From Gigantopelta aegis (lineage: Eukaryota > Mollusca > Gastropoda > Neomphalida > Peltospiridae), in the NCBI RefSeq assembly GCF_016097555.1, contig NC_054703.1, positions 12,428,518 to 12,492,517 of the forward strand: a DNA stretch of 64,000 bases. The letters run 5' to 3'. Shown in pieces: positions 1 through 10,289 of this stretch. How positions within the stretch are numbered: the first letter of the stretch is position 1; each line of letters opens with the position of its first letter. The notes under the pieces were generated by a model that had not been told where the DNA came from, did not search any database, and saw nothing but the letters and a program-made list of their open reading frames with translations. The position numbers and the translations under genes were made by a program.

Positions 1-580
1 ACTTTTACATTGAGCGTTGCAGATGTTGCCGCTTTCTGTTATTGGGTTTGACATCTGTAGTAGCTGAAAAATGGACTTCGAGACACTATCTATTATACTT
101 GCCGCTATCTGTTGTAAAAGTGTGTATGGGATGTCAAGCCACCTTGTGATATTAAGGGCGTTGCACACATACGCGACACGCCACAGCAACAGGTATTGGT
201 ATTGATGAGGATCCGCGTTTTGGTACGAACTTGAGGATATTCCTTAAAAAGGAAAAGATAACTCAGGAGAAATTGGCCGAGTCGAAAAATCCGTTCGATC
301 ACCAAGAAAAATATGTTAAATCCGTGGGCGTTCGCCATCGCAAACTGCTTCAATTATTGGAAATGCTGCCAGTTTTCGTAAATAATAGTAAATAACGGCG
401 ATCGTGCTTGATTTATTATATATACACGACTTACGTGCAGTGTTAGTTGTAACTGGAGGCACTCTTATATTTACGTCCAACTTTACACGTAACTTACGTA
501 TTCGTTGTTTCGTGAATAGCTCTTCAGTTGTAGATTTACGTTTACGTGTAAAACTAGGCTTACGATGTTTTGTGAATATG
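1..580. other. No recognisable gene
   Basis: A/T-rich single-copy-looking DNA. An open frame of 135 codons lies on the minus strand at 316-723 and an 85-codon frame overlaps it on the plus strand. Neither shows a domain I recognise, and their mutual overlap suggests chance openness. Confidence 0.3.
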
Positions 581-585
581 GGTCC

Positions 586-665
586 AAGGCTTCTAGAATT
601 TTCTAAAAATCCACTAGCTATGGTTAAAAATCTACTGGCCCTACTTCTGTATGTTCTGTAAATTT
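586..665 (+). mobile_element. hAT-like element end (remnant)
   Basis: GGCTTCTAGAATTTT followed by CTAGC-type motifs matches both ends of the larger element at 31685-35338, which begin CAGGGCTTCTAGA and carry sub-terminal CTAGCCATGG motifs. More CTAGCC motifs occur at 1630-1665, but the other end is not identifiable. I read this as a decayed relative. Confidence 0.4.
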
Positions 666-907
666 GTACCAAAATACTAGCAAGTACAAAAAGACCCACA
701 CCACCACCCCAATACCTGTCCAAAGCACTTTATAATCACTATTAATAATTAATAACATGTAATTTGTAATATGTTTATTTGACAGTGCAAATACCATTAA
801 CTATTCCAAATAAATTAATATCTATTATTTAGTGTACCACTACAAAATGCAAAACTAGGGGTTGCTAATATACATATTTAAAAACAAAATAAAATAAATA
901 ATGAAAA

Positions 908-968
908 TAAATATACACACACACATATACATACACACACATATACATACACACACACACGCACACAT
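908..968. repeat. CA/TA microsatellite
   Basis: Alternating ACACAC and ATATAC runs over about 60 bases. Confidence 0.8.
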
Positions 969-1202
969 ATTTATATATTTTTATATAAATATATTTAATT
1001 ATCATAAATTCCAAGTGCTATCCTATTTTTTGCAGGTAAATAAAATATAAGGAACAACATTTTTTTTGTATGTACTTTCCAAAAAGATCGATGCATTGTT
1101 TAGATCAGTTGCATTACAAAATGTTATCGGCAATGGAAACTTTACTTTATTAGCTTGGGTCTCTCTACACAGATCACTTCTGGGTGAGAGTTCATTCATC
1201 AC

Positions 1203-1620
1203 GGTCCACTATAGACGGATTTATTGGCCAGTGACGTCAAAGTACTGTGTGTGCCCATGTTTAGAATCACGTGATTGGTCCGCCATTAAGGGAGTGAAAC
1301 TTGCACAATAATATGTGAATATGTGAAGGCATTGCATCTGGTTGCATTTACAGTATTTATTACCGTTTTAGTACATTTTCTGAAAGCAAAACCAGCATGT
1401 CGAATAAGTTTAAACTCATTTAAAAATTGTATATGCATATCAAATCTGGTGGAAGTGTGTTAATAATTAAAATTGTAAATAATAAAGTATATACACGTTA
1501 ATACAAAAGCATGACGAATAATTTAAACTTATACAAGCAAATATAATTTCCCTGGACAGCTGTAGAGCAGTGTTCTACGCTCGATTTTATACCTTACTCT
1601 TCTTTGGCTATAGTGGACAA
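1203..1620. mobile_element. Possible MITE with short inverted ends
   Basis: TCCACTATAG near 1204 is answered by CTATAGTGGA near 1609. Nothing coding lies between. The inverted repeat is only about 10 bases, so this is tentative. Confidence 0.3.
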
Positions 1621-1886
1621 ATTTTTTTTACTAGCCAAGCTTAAAATGTTACTAGCCACACTACTCTTTTTGTATCATTTATGCATGTGCTGTAACCATC
1701 ATAGCATTATACATGACTTGTGCTGCTGGATTAAATAAATAATGTGAAACAATGAAATTGTTTAGTTTTCACTCAATCAAGAATAAGGACTGTAATTATA
1801 ATTTTATACCTCATATGACTGCTATTGTTTTTCCTACGTATCCTACTGTTTAAATAAAATATTATTTTGTGAGTGGTGGGTATACA

Positions 1887-2040
1887 AAAAACTGTCTACC
1901 CTCATTTGATTTGTGCCAGCAACAAGCTTGCTAATGTTTCTACAATAGCCTTTATAGGTACATGCGTAACGCCGTTGTCAACTGTCTACCCTCATTTGAT
2001 TTGTGCCAGCAACAAGCTTGCTAATGTTTCTACAATAGGT
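1887..2040 (+). repeat. Direct duplication of a ~57-bp segment
   Basis: The segment starting CTGTCTACCCTCATTTG and ending TTTCTACAATAG occurs at about 1890-1947 and again at about 1981-2037, separated by about 33 bases. The copies are essentially identical, so the duplication is recent. Confidence 0.8.
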
Positions 2041-3640
2041 ACATGCGTTGTGTCAGTATTATCTTCAAGCTGAAGACACGGAAACTGAAAGCCAAGTTTC
2101 ATTAAATTGTCTACTTTTTGTTTTGGCTGGCTCCTTTTCGGTTCTTAGCAGATTTCTCAGATTGGCCTTCATTTGACTTTTCAGTACTTGCCTCACCTGT
2201 CACATCTTCTTGATTAGCCTTTGACGTTTTAGATTTTCGTTTTCCTAAAGAATTGTAATATTTTAACATTTTGGCGCTTTGAAAGTTTTCGCCATGCTTC
2301 TGCATGCTGGGCGGAAACAACGTATACATCTGCACAGCAAGAAACAAAAACACCGCTAACTGGGGCTGCACTCAATTTGAACGAGTGTAGCAACATGCAT
2401 AATAGGTTAGCAGATCAAATGCAACTCTTGTGTCCTTTTAATAATTAAATAGTGGGAACTTTTGGCAGTTTTTGTTTTGTTTTTACCCTGCTCCACATAA
2501 TATTTTGCAACGTTAAGACCACTATCCATTGTAATATTATGTAACACCCTTCACTTTTCACTGCCACAGTTAAGCAATTTAACCAACATTATTCGGTTTG
2601 CATTTTTTTCTCTTGAATGTATTATTTAAAATAATTGATTAAAAAAATCATCGAATAGAAAATTTGGCCTTGTATGGCTGACGGTATTTAGTTTATGCTT
2701 TAAAAAGTCCCACATTGTTTGAAAGACGTTGCTGGTAAGTAAATCTTGACCAACAAACCGTCCCCTCCCCCTTAACGTTTGTAACGCATTCCATGATGCA
2801 CCAAATAGCATTTCATAATTGTTCAAATGCTCACTTTGTAATGCATTGTTTAATAATCAGTGTGATTACAATGTGAGTGAGCAACCTTTACTTGATTATG
2901 TATTCGTGTTCTTCAATCGAATGCAACCACCAGTAATGTACCATATAGTGAATCGGTTATGTTTAGTACAATACTGTATTTGGAACTTCTTTAGTCGGCC
3001 GATTACATACATGATCCAGAAATCGATATCAGTTGATATATTCCAAATGGTTGTGTGCATTAAAATGACACACCAATCGAAATATCTGGATTGTTTTCGC
3101 AAGTATCTGGATTGTTTTTGCCAAATCACTAAAATCAGCGATGAGTTCCGAACGGTACCGAAAATTAATACGGAATTCACAGTGACCAATCGGATAATTT
3201 CGTAAATAACGAAGTGTTCCGACTGCACAATGATGTCAACAAATTTCATTGGTTTTCGCTATTAGGACTCTGAACGCACATGCCAAATAATTTAATACTT
3301 AGACGGTTCTGGAGTCAGTCGCCATATGGTGATGATAAGAAATTAAATCAGTCGCCAAGCCAACATTTTGGTCGCATTGGCGACCATTTTGGTCGCAACG
3401 TAGAACACTGTAGAGCCTAATATATTGAACTTTAAAACAGTATTTTAGGCCCCCCCCCCCCACCCCCACCCCCCTAACTACAATGTATGCTCCTGTTTTG
3501 TTTGTACTTGTCTTGGGCATCACCAGTCAAAGGAATTCGTTTTGTAATTAACTAGTATATATAACATTTTATGACTGATCAGAGGTGCATTTTCAAGGTA
3601 TTTTAGTGTTCAGTATTGTGGATGATTAATTAAAAATAAG
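2041..3640. other. No recognisable gene
   Basis: A lysine/serine-rich 86-codon frame lies on the minus strand (2111-2371). Overlapping frames on both strands at 2819-3249 are antisense to one another. A poly-C run sits near 3450. I cannot assign any of these to a family. The lysine-rich frame could be the tail of a transposon protein. Confidence 0.25.
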
Positions 3641-3669
3641 AAAAGTATTGCCTTAATGTGCTCCGTGCA

Positions 3670-3890
3670 CTACCTCAATGGCAGCCGTACGGTTACGCAA
3701 TCTATCGACAACGTCATAACCTGCTGGACGACAATCGAAAAACCCCGTCTCACCAAAAGAGCTTCAGGCATACTGGAAACTGATGTACAGTACATGACTG
3801 GTTTCTGTTTGCATTACGCTAACAGTGTGTTACTTAGAATAGCAAATCATTGAGTAGAGTACCAGTATAAACAGTGTAAGCAGCATGAAA
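3670..3890 (-). repeat. Interspersed repeat, inverted copy of 31412-31605
   Basis: Read in reverse, this stretch matches 31412-31605. Both contain ATTTGCTATTCTAAGTAACA and a GACGTTGTC-containing stretch. A third, error-laden copy is at about 52790-53040. In all locations it lies within a few kb of the AGGTCA-palindrome tandem repeat, so the two are probably parts of one mobile unit. Confidence 0.7.
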
Positions 3891-3939
3891 TCATTTTTAT
3901 ACGCCAATCTATGATGAGTCGTATTATGGTATTGCGTTA

Positions 3940-4700
3940 TCTGTCTGACCGTCCGTCCGTCCACCATTCGTCTGTTAACGTTTTCTTGTCCAGAACATAT
4001 CTTGCATACAGATGCACACAGGACCATCATACTTTACATGTAGGAACAACTTGGGATGGCGATGTATCGCGTTCTATTACTAGGTCACTGTGACCTACTT
4101 CTCACGGCGGTCTACTTCACATAACAGTAAATCCTTGTCCGGATCATATCTTGCATACAGATGCATACAGGACCCTCAAACTTCACTTGTAAGAACAACT
4201 TGGGATGGTGGTGTGTCGTGCACTGTTACTAGATTACTGTGACCTACTTTTCACGGTCTACTGCGCATAACAGTAAATCCTTGTCGGGACCATACCTTGC
4301 ATACAGATGCATACAGGACCATCAAACCTCACATGTAGGAACAACTTGGGATGGCGGTGTGTTGCGTTCTATTACTAGGTCACTGTGACCTACTTTTCAT
4401 GGCAGTCTACTGCACATAACAGTAAATCCTTGTCCGGACCATATCTTGCATACAGGTTCATCAAACCTCACATGTAAGAACAACTTGGGATGGTGGTGTG
4501 TCACGTACTATTACTAGGTCACTGTGACCTACTTTTCACGGTCTACTGCACATAACAGTAAATCCTCGTCCGGACCATATCTTGCATACAGATGCATACA
4601 GGACCATCAAGCCACATGTAGGAACAACCTGGTATGGTGGTTGGTCCAAAACAAACTGTTCATCCATCCCATTGGAACAATTCACATAATTAGACTTGAA
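3940..4700 (+). repeat. ~150-bp tandem repeat with AGGTCAnnnTGACCT palindromes
   Basis: About five diverged units repeat the phrases CCGGACCATATCTTGCATAC, AGGAACAACTTGGGATGG and CATAACAGTAAATCCT. Units contain AGGTCACTGTGACCT at about 4082, 4377 and 4517, with one degenerate version near 4220. Reverse-oriented units occur at 29640-29860 and 41220-41450. The layout resembles the central tandem arrays of non-autonomous Helitron-like elements in molluscs, but no Helitron termini were identified. Confidence 0.75.
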
Positions 4701-5760
4701 TCATACCCATAACATATTCACTAATATAGATATGGTTTTCCATCAAACTCCTGATGGGCGTATCATGTACCTCACTGGTACTCTTGTCTGTTCAGCTTAG
4801 ATGTGAATAAAATTACATTTGACTTCAGTTTTCAACAATGAGAACATTGTATTAGGGCAATTCCACGGTAACTGACACAACATTCAGACATTTTTTAATG
4901 TCTTGATTATTTAATATTTTTTAAAGTATTCAATAAAATTCTTAAGAATGTTTTTGATTGAAATAAATATGTTGTGACACAGTCATGTAAAAAGAAAATT
5001 TCATTGCATACAATCTCAGCGCAACTACAATCAGAAATGAAGTGTGGGTAACTGACGCAACAAAAAAAGTAACTTGTATTTGACATGTCTTTGAACTTGC
5101 CAAAATTCTCTGAATCTGAACCATCAAGTTTTCAGGTATACATACATGTAGAAATGTGTAGTGCATAGGTAATCTATGATCACTAGAACAAGAGAACTAA
5201 ATTTTCTACAAGGAATTTTTTATTAGCTTTTTTATTAATGGGTAACTGGCGTAACACTAAAAGTAACTGACGCAACATTTGCGAATCATAAAAACTAATA
5301 AGAACATATTTTAAAAATAAAACATTTGTCTTTGGCAACTGGTTCATCTAAATTGTAAAAAATACATAAATCTTAAAATGAAATTTAAAAAAACTAATAA
5401 TAGGGGCATGTTCAGGGTGGTAAGTTGGGGGTCAACCCCCCATTTCCCCAACTCTATATGTATATACTGCATTCACTTTCTTTGACATTACCAAATGACT
5501 GAACCGAACCAAATCTTTCTTAAGAAATTGATGGGAATAAGACAGATATTGTAAACAACCCATATTCTTTTTTTTAAATTTTTTTTTTTTTAATTCTCAG
5601 CATGCTGTCCTGTCTCATTGTTTTTTCTTGTTTGATTTCACTTTATCTTGCTCTGATTTAGACTATTCTCAGTTCTTTTCCCCTCTACAACTTCTTTCTG
5701 TTTTCATTCAAATGTGCTTGATTCTCGTTCATTTTCTAGGTTGCTGTTTTGGGAGGTACT
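4700..5760. other. A/T-rich DNA with a recurring 14-mer
   Basis: No gene recognised. GTAACTGACGCAAC or close variants recur at about 4868, 5048, 5242 and 5263. A poly-T stretch lies near 5570-5592. Confidence 0.4.
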
Positions 5761-5769
5761 CTCGAGTGC

Positions 5770-5935
5770 CTAATAAACATAGGGGCTGAATAAGCATAGA
5801 GTCTGGAAATGTTTCTAAAATCAATTAAAAGTAGGGTGCGGAATTAGCAAAGGGTGTAGAAATTTTTAAAAACCCCCAATAAGAGTAGAGTGCGGAATTA
5901 GCATAGGGTCTGAAAATTTAGCTAAATTGTAAAAA
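5770..5935 (+). repeat. Short tandem repeat (~65-70 bp unit)
   Basis: Phrases like GTGCGGAATTAGCA, AGGGTCTGAAA and TTAAAA recur two to three times in diverged form. Confidence 0.5.
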
Positions 5936-5988
5936 TTGACTAATAATGAAAACAGAATACAACAGTAGTAAGATCTTGAAAGTATGCA

Positions 5989-6016
5989 CTTGTGTGTGTG
6001 TGTGTGTGTGTGTGTA
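5989..6016. repeat. GT microsatellite
   Basis: About 13 GT units. Confidence 0.9.
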
Positions 6017-6428
6017 TTTTCATGTGTGCATACTGGAATATATTTGCACCTAACAGACACAACATCAGTAGAAAAACAATCTTTTAAATACAGTTTTATA
6101 ACTTTTATTTTCTCAATCTCAGATACTAATACACAAAAATCAGCTTAACAACTAACATTTCGACTTGCCCATTCTTAAGTGAGAGCCCCATCTGTTTGCT
6201 GTATATCAGCATATGCACAATTGTTAACATTTAGTAATAAAAATAACATTATCTTCAAAAACAATTTGGAAAGGCATTTCCATATTTTGTATCATAATTT
6301 AAATAAAGAACAGTTTCCTATTCAACTGGATTATATTACTAGTAAGGTGCTACAAGTAGTAATATGACACGGGGAATTGCGGTGTGTAGCCTACAGTGCT
6401 TTACTAGTAATATTTTAAGCAACTATAT

Positions 6429-6687
6429 ATATGATGCATTTTTGAAACACGCTTTTGCATTCTGCAGTTCATGATCATCAAATTTAAACTGTCCCCTTTG
6501 GTTCATCAATTTAGGTGTCTTGACTTTGACAATAATATCCTTGACAGGCTGAGTAGCCACATCATAAGGATCATCCTTGACAGGCTGAGTAGCCACATCA
6601 TAAGGATCAGGCCAGGTGTAAAGTGACCCCGTCTTCTGCATGAAATCGACAGTACATTGGCCTTCTTCCTGGTGGAGTTCTAATATC
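6429..6687 (-). CDS. 3' exon of a transposon-type gene (unassigned)
   Basis: On the minus strand a pyrimidine-poor but valid TTTTGCAG acceptor precedes an 86-codon frame to a stop near 6429. Visible motifs are GSLYTWPDPYDVA and PKLMNQRGQFKFDD. The WP...RGQF arrangement resembles short C-terminal segments I associate with multi-copy transposon-derived proteins of molluscs, but I cannot name a domain. A 33-bp in-frame direct duplication encodes the repeated phrase DPYDVATQPVKD. The exon lies downstream of the minus-strand DDE-type frames at 7667-9080 and could be their last exon. No connecting transcript can be shown from sequence alone. Confidence 0.45.
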
Positions 6688-6699
6688 TGCAAAATACAG

Positions 6700-7660
6700 A
6701 TGTTGGGTATTTAGATTTGTTTGAAAACAAATTTTTAAAACAAAGGAAATATTTAATTTAAAAGTAGTTACAAGAACATGAAATAGTATTTTAAAAAATA
6801 GAGTGAATCACTTTGTGGTATCACAGAATTGAAGCAGGTCACCTCAGATGTTAGATGTTTGGACACAAGCACTGGGTTGAGATACTGGGTTATCTGAATT
6901 ATCAGATGAAGAGATTGAAAAAAGCATAGGTAATCCAAAGGAGGAGTATACACCTAAATTGTACTTTTGCAACAAACAAAAAATTGCTTTATTATAAGCA
7001 GTACTGTAACTTCATTTATTATAAGTACTAGTATGTATAGTCATTGTACTAATATGTGTTCTGAGAAATAAACAATTGTCTGAACTCAGTTTTGTTGAAT
7101 GTTGTTTTAGTACTAGTGTAGCAAATGTGCAGTATTTATAACAACATAATTCTACCAGCTACTACAAGTAGTAGGCATACATTTTTAAATATGGTACCAA
7201 AGATGGTTAATACAGGACTACAAGTAACATATTTGTATACAAAATGGAATCTTCCTTGATAAAATATATGTAATTTACCTTATTTGTGTAAACATTTCAG
7301 AACAAGCAAAATGTTTTACTCGCACGTGCAAGGAATAGTCGAGTCCCCTCCGATTTACTCGACTCCTGACTCGCAGATAACTTAATGACAACAAAGTCAT
7401 CTTCTGCAAGATCACTGTTTGGCTTTTCATGTGCAGGGCCGACTATATTCAAGTCAAGGAAGAACAATATTACTGAAACTGTGTGTATAATATAGCAATG
7501 TGTTAATCTGAATTACTAGGACAGTCCTAACAGTAAGAACAGGTTGGCATTTACTAGTTGTATGATTTTGTGTAAAAGTTCACTGGGATGTACATTACAT
7601 TTTATCATTAAAATGTTTTAAGAAGAATAAAAATATATTGGGAGCACAAATTGTTTTAAT
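6700..7660. other. A/T-rich, no recognisable gene
   Basis: Probable intron or spacer between the exon at 6429-6687 and the transposase frame. No repeat of note. Confidence 0.35.
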
Positions 7661-7666
7661 ATTATT

Positions 7667-8656
7667 TCAAAGGATACCGTTAATCGATGTTGAAGCTTCA
7701 GATATTTCGGCTAGCTCGTGTTCTGAATTTTGTTTTGTGTTGATATCACTGGTTTTCCTAACAATATCCAGAGATGTCTGCTCATGCAGTTTGTCCATCA
7801 TTTCGGGATTTGATACCAGCCTCTTCTTTATGCTTTCCCGAGCTTTGGCAAATACACAATTAAGTTGATTGATGTATGGAAACATCAGAGTGGACACATT
7901 TGATTTGTGTTTTTGAATCATGTCATATAAGTCATCAAGAAATTTGCTGTCTGCATTCATTGCTGCATCGGTAACAACATTACACAGAGTCACTGTAGTT
8001 TTCTTAGATTCCTGATTGACACCAATTGTATCCGGCTCAATTTCAGTTGTCTGGATGGAAGTGACATCTGATGTACTAGTACTATCCTCTTGATCACTGG
8101 CTTCGTCACTCTCTTGAAGTGCTTGCTCATCATCTGCAGCAATATCTTCTCCTTCACAGTCCAGCAGCTCCGTACCCTCATCATCAGGTTGACAACAAAG
8201 TTGCACTTTGCCTTTCACTCCTTTGGGTGGGGTGATGGTCTTGAGAAGCTCAACTAAATTGGCTGGTGGTGTTGATGATAACAACTTGGTTCGAAAAGCT
8301 GTCATCTCAGCACCAAGTAACTCAAACAATTTATCATGAACCAAGAAATCCTCAGAACCATCAAGTTTATTGGATATAAAGTTATTTTTGAGAGCAACTG
8401 ATGGATCCACATTCAAAGATTTCCACGATTTGGTCAACATTGTCATTATGTCATCACGTGTTGGGGTTGGTATCTTCTTGGGGTCAGTTTGCAGAAGATC
8501 AAACATAAGTTTGGATTCAAGTGCCCGATATTCTTGTTTTAGCACATGGTGAATGTGAGTATCATTTACTTGAATATCACCTGTTATGCCACCTCCAATC
8601 ACAACCAGTATGTATCCTCTGTCTAGAAGTGCTTTTCTAACTTCATCTGTGATATG
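7667..8656 (-). CDS. DDE-type transposase, C-terminal part
   Basis: An open minus-strand frame of about 330 codons. It starts just after the inserted retroposon (VHITDEVRKALLDRGY, then VVIGGGITGDIQVNDTHIHH) and runs to a stop near 7667. The GGGITGDIQVNDT block followed by PTPTRDDIM and NKLDGSEDFLVHDKL resembles the end of the catalytic core and the tail of pogo/CENP-B-like (DDE_1) transposases. An acidic, serine-rich stretch occupies roughly residues 170-235, as is common after that core. The matching upstream part (8786-9080) ends at ILDDYS, where a 117-bp retroposon splits the gene. The frame is otherwise long and open, so inactivation looks fairly recent. The family assignment is from motif resemblance only. 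Confidence 0.6.
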   Translation of the reverse strand, partial: HITDEVRKALLDRGYILVVIGGGITGDIQVNDTHIHHVLKQEYRALESKLMFDLLQTDPKKIPTPTRDDIMTMLTKSWKSLNVDPSVALKNNFISNKLDGSEDFLVHDKLFELLGAEMTAFRTKLLSSTPPANLVELLKTITPPKGVKGKVQLCCQPDDEGTELLDCEGEDIAADDEQALQESDEASDQEDSTSTSDVTSIQTTEIEPDTIGVNQESKKTTVTLCNVVTDAAMNADSKFLDDLYDMIQKHKSNVSTLMFPYINQLNCVFAKARESIKKRLVSNPEMMDKLHEQTSLDIVRKTSDINTKQNSEHELAEISEASTSINGIL

Positions 8657-8795
8657 GACTGAATAGTAGGTTATCCCTATCCCGAGTCAGACTCCCGATC
8701 CTATCGGAGGCCGGACTCGGGATAGGCGTGTTCGAAACCCTAGTGGTATATGGACACGTTAAACAAGTTACTAAGCTAAGCTAAGACTGAATAGT
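8657..8795 (+). mobile_element. Short tailed retroposon with target-site duplication
   Basis: An insert of about 117 bp (8668-8784) is flanked by GACTGAATAGT at 8657-8667 and 8785-8795, a perfect 11-bp target-site duplication. It holds a GC-rich hairpin (CTATCCCGAGTC with GACTCGGGATAG), then GTGTTCGAAACCCTAGTGGT, then ACACGTTAAA and a terminal CTAAG repeat. The same hairpin/TGGTATAT/ACGTTAAA/microsatellite tail ends the longer elements at 37301-38762 and 58306-59850. It disrupts the DDE transposase. Confidence 0.85.
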
Positions 8796-9080
8796 CATCC
8801 AATATGTATATAGCATGATTTTTATGACTGAACAGGTTGTATCTGTTTGGAAGGTTTTTTTTTATCCTTGTCAGCATATTTTCTAACCTATATGACCCCT
8901 TTGGTGCCCACTGAAACTTGACGTCATCTGGTGGGTGTAACCGAGTTCGAGTGCCTTTTCCTTTGAACACAAACTCTGGAAGAGGCATTTTCTGTTGCTC
9001 ATCGGTTGAAATTTGTGTAAAGACTGTGATCCGCTCCGGAGAAAGCATATAATTTTCTTTTACATATGCTGCAGTTCCTT
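8786..9080 (-). CDS. DDE-type transposase, N-proximal part of core
   Basis: Minus-strand frame with ENYMLSPERITVFTQ, PLPEFVFKGKGTRTRLHPP and AIYILDDYS. The RITVFTQ...PEFVFKGKG pattern is like the region between the first and second catalytic aspartates of pogo-like DDE enzymes (family RVTVM...P.FIFKG), and LDDYS would hold the second aspartate. The frame is closed just upstream, where it overlaps the tail of the Crypton-like exon in another frame. It is therefore an N-truncated copy, or an exon boundary lies here. It continues after the retroposon insertion into 7667-8656. Confidence 0.55.
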
Positions 9081-9202
9081 TTCAGTGTCCCATTGTTCGG
9101 TCGTCGTCTATAAAACAACACTGCATCTGATCGGTGTCCTGTGCGAGATTTTACCAAGTCCTTCTCTAAACCTTCATTGAACAAAGTGGTTGCCGTGGTT
9201 AC
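8999..9202 (-). CDS. Crypton-type tyrosine recombinase, last catalytic exon
   Basis: A TTTTCTTTCAG acceptor at about 9203-9204 opens a phase-0 frame: VTTATTLFNEGLEKDLVKSR, then TGHRSDAVLFYRRRP. The RTGHRS box and the following tyrosine (VLFYRR) are the C-terminal catalytic signature of Crypton/DUF3504 tyrosine recombinases. Read with the exon at 9848-10147 (also phase 0), the sequence passes directly from KYTNHSGK to VTTATTLF, as expected for this fold. It could be an autonomous Crypton relic or a derived gene. The frame ends at a stop near 8999, after a CSICK segment of unknown role. Confidence 0.7.
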   Translation of the reverse strand, partial: VTTATTLFNEGLEKDLVKSRTGHRSDAVLFYRRRPNNGTLKRNCSICKRKLYAFSGADHSLYTNFNR

Positions 9203-9506
9203 CTGAAAGAAAATGAATGGCTTATATTGTATGCGTTATATCAATTAATATGGCTTTACTGGAAATGGGTATTTGTGAACACATGATTAAACATGGTTAT
9301 TTTGACATGGTATAGATAGAACAGAAACTTGCTATCCCCACATGAGCTATACCTTTATGATGAAAAAGAATACCTCATATTGTGGTCTTTGTTATAAGAG
9401 TTGTGGGGAAGAGGTTCAAATATGAAAACAAAAGCTCATCAGGTGACTGCTCTAACATGGAGGTGAATCCTGCCCCGTAAATGGATTAATTCCCTTGTAA
9501 AAGGGA

Positions 9507-9794
9507 ACTCAGACATTTCATTTCAACTTTATTTCGTGCTTATATCCAATTAAGGTTCGAGCACGCTGTCATGAGCACACACCTCAGCTATCTGGGCTGT
9601 CTGGTCATGACAGTGCCGTGGTTGTTAGTAGATGTTAGTGAGATTGTTAACGAGGGAAAGGAGGGTGCAGTGGCCTTACACCTACCCATTGAGTCTTTAA
9701 AAACCTGCTCTTGGTGGGAGCCGGTACTGGGGTGTAAACCCAGAACCTACCAGCCTGTGAGCCGATGACTTAACCACTGCGCCACCGAGACCGG
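9507..9794 (-). mobile_element. tRNA-derived SINE in a recombinase intron
   Basis: Read on the minus strand it begins GGTCTCGGTGGCGCAGTGG (A-box-like), continues with GGTTCTGGGTTTACACCCC (B-box-like) and ends with CTTAATTGGATATAAGCACG and an A-rich tail. The flanks ACTCAGACA (left) and ACTCAGATA (right) look like a slightly decayed target-site duplication. It lies between the two Crypton-like exons, i.e. in an intron. A duplicated partial copy is at 11960-12175. Confidence 0.85.
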
Positions 9795-9847
9795 TTCACT
9801 CAGATATTATGACCATAAAATAGCAAAAGTAAAGTAAAAACACTTAC

Positions 9848-10147
9848 CTTTCCAGAATGGTTTGTATATTTATTTGGCAGTCCAGCTGCTGTGAACATTC
9901 GATTCATATAGTTGCCAAGAGTGTGAATGCCTATTGTCTGGCTGCTGAAACGAATCTGTTCGGTGGCTGATGGAGCAAGTGGGCACTTATAAAATGGTCC
10001 AGTTGGAGAGATGTGTAGGAGATAAGTATCAAATAATCTAACAATGCATTTGTTAGGGTCTGCTAGATTAACTCTTTGTTTGATATTTTTATTTTCAACA
10101 TGTCTTTGTCTTATGCCATTTTTGTGATATTTGCTTTCTCTACCCAA
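9848..10147 (-). CDS. Crypton-type tyrosine recombinase, penultimate exon
   Basis: Minus-strand frame with NKCIVRLFDTYLLHISPTGP, PFYKCPLAPS, IGIHTLGNYMNRMFTAAGL and NKYTNHSGK, ending at a strong AAG/GTAAGT donor at 9848. The order FY.P...G..TLG..M..M..AAG...KYTNHS is that of DUF3504 Crypton recombinases. In the family an arginine usually follows two residues after NHS (NHSxR); here the position reads lysine (NHSGK), which may reduce catalysis. The 5' limit of the exon is uncertain because the frame is open to 10147. A second, partial copy lies in the tandem duplication at about 12178-12455. Confidence 0.7.
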
Positions 10148-10289
10148 AAACTGTACATACCAACCTTCCTCATCTTTTCCTATTTTTAACTGAGAACGTT
10201 GAGAGTTCGGTGTTCATCCCTACCTCTCAATCCAAAACATTTACATGTGTAAAAAAATACACCATATGATAAAAGTAGTATATTTTGTA

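Noticed and set aside
7667-10147. One fused recombinase-DDE transposase gene
   Set aside because: The two parts overlap in different frames at about 9000-9085 and no splice site clearly links them; adjacency of two elements is simpler.
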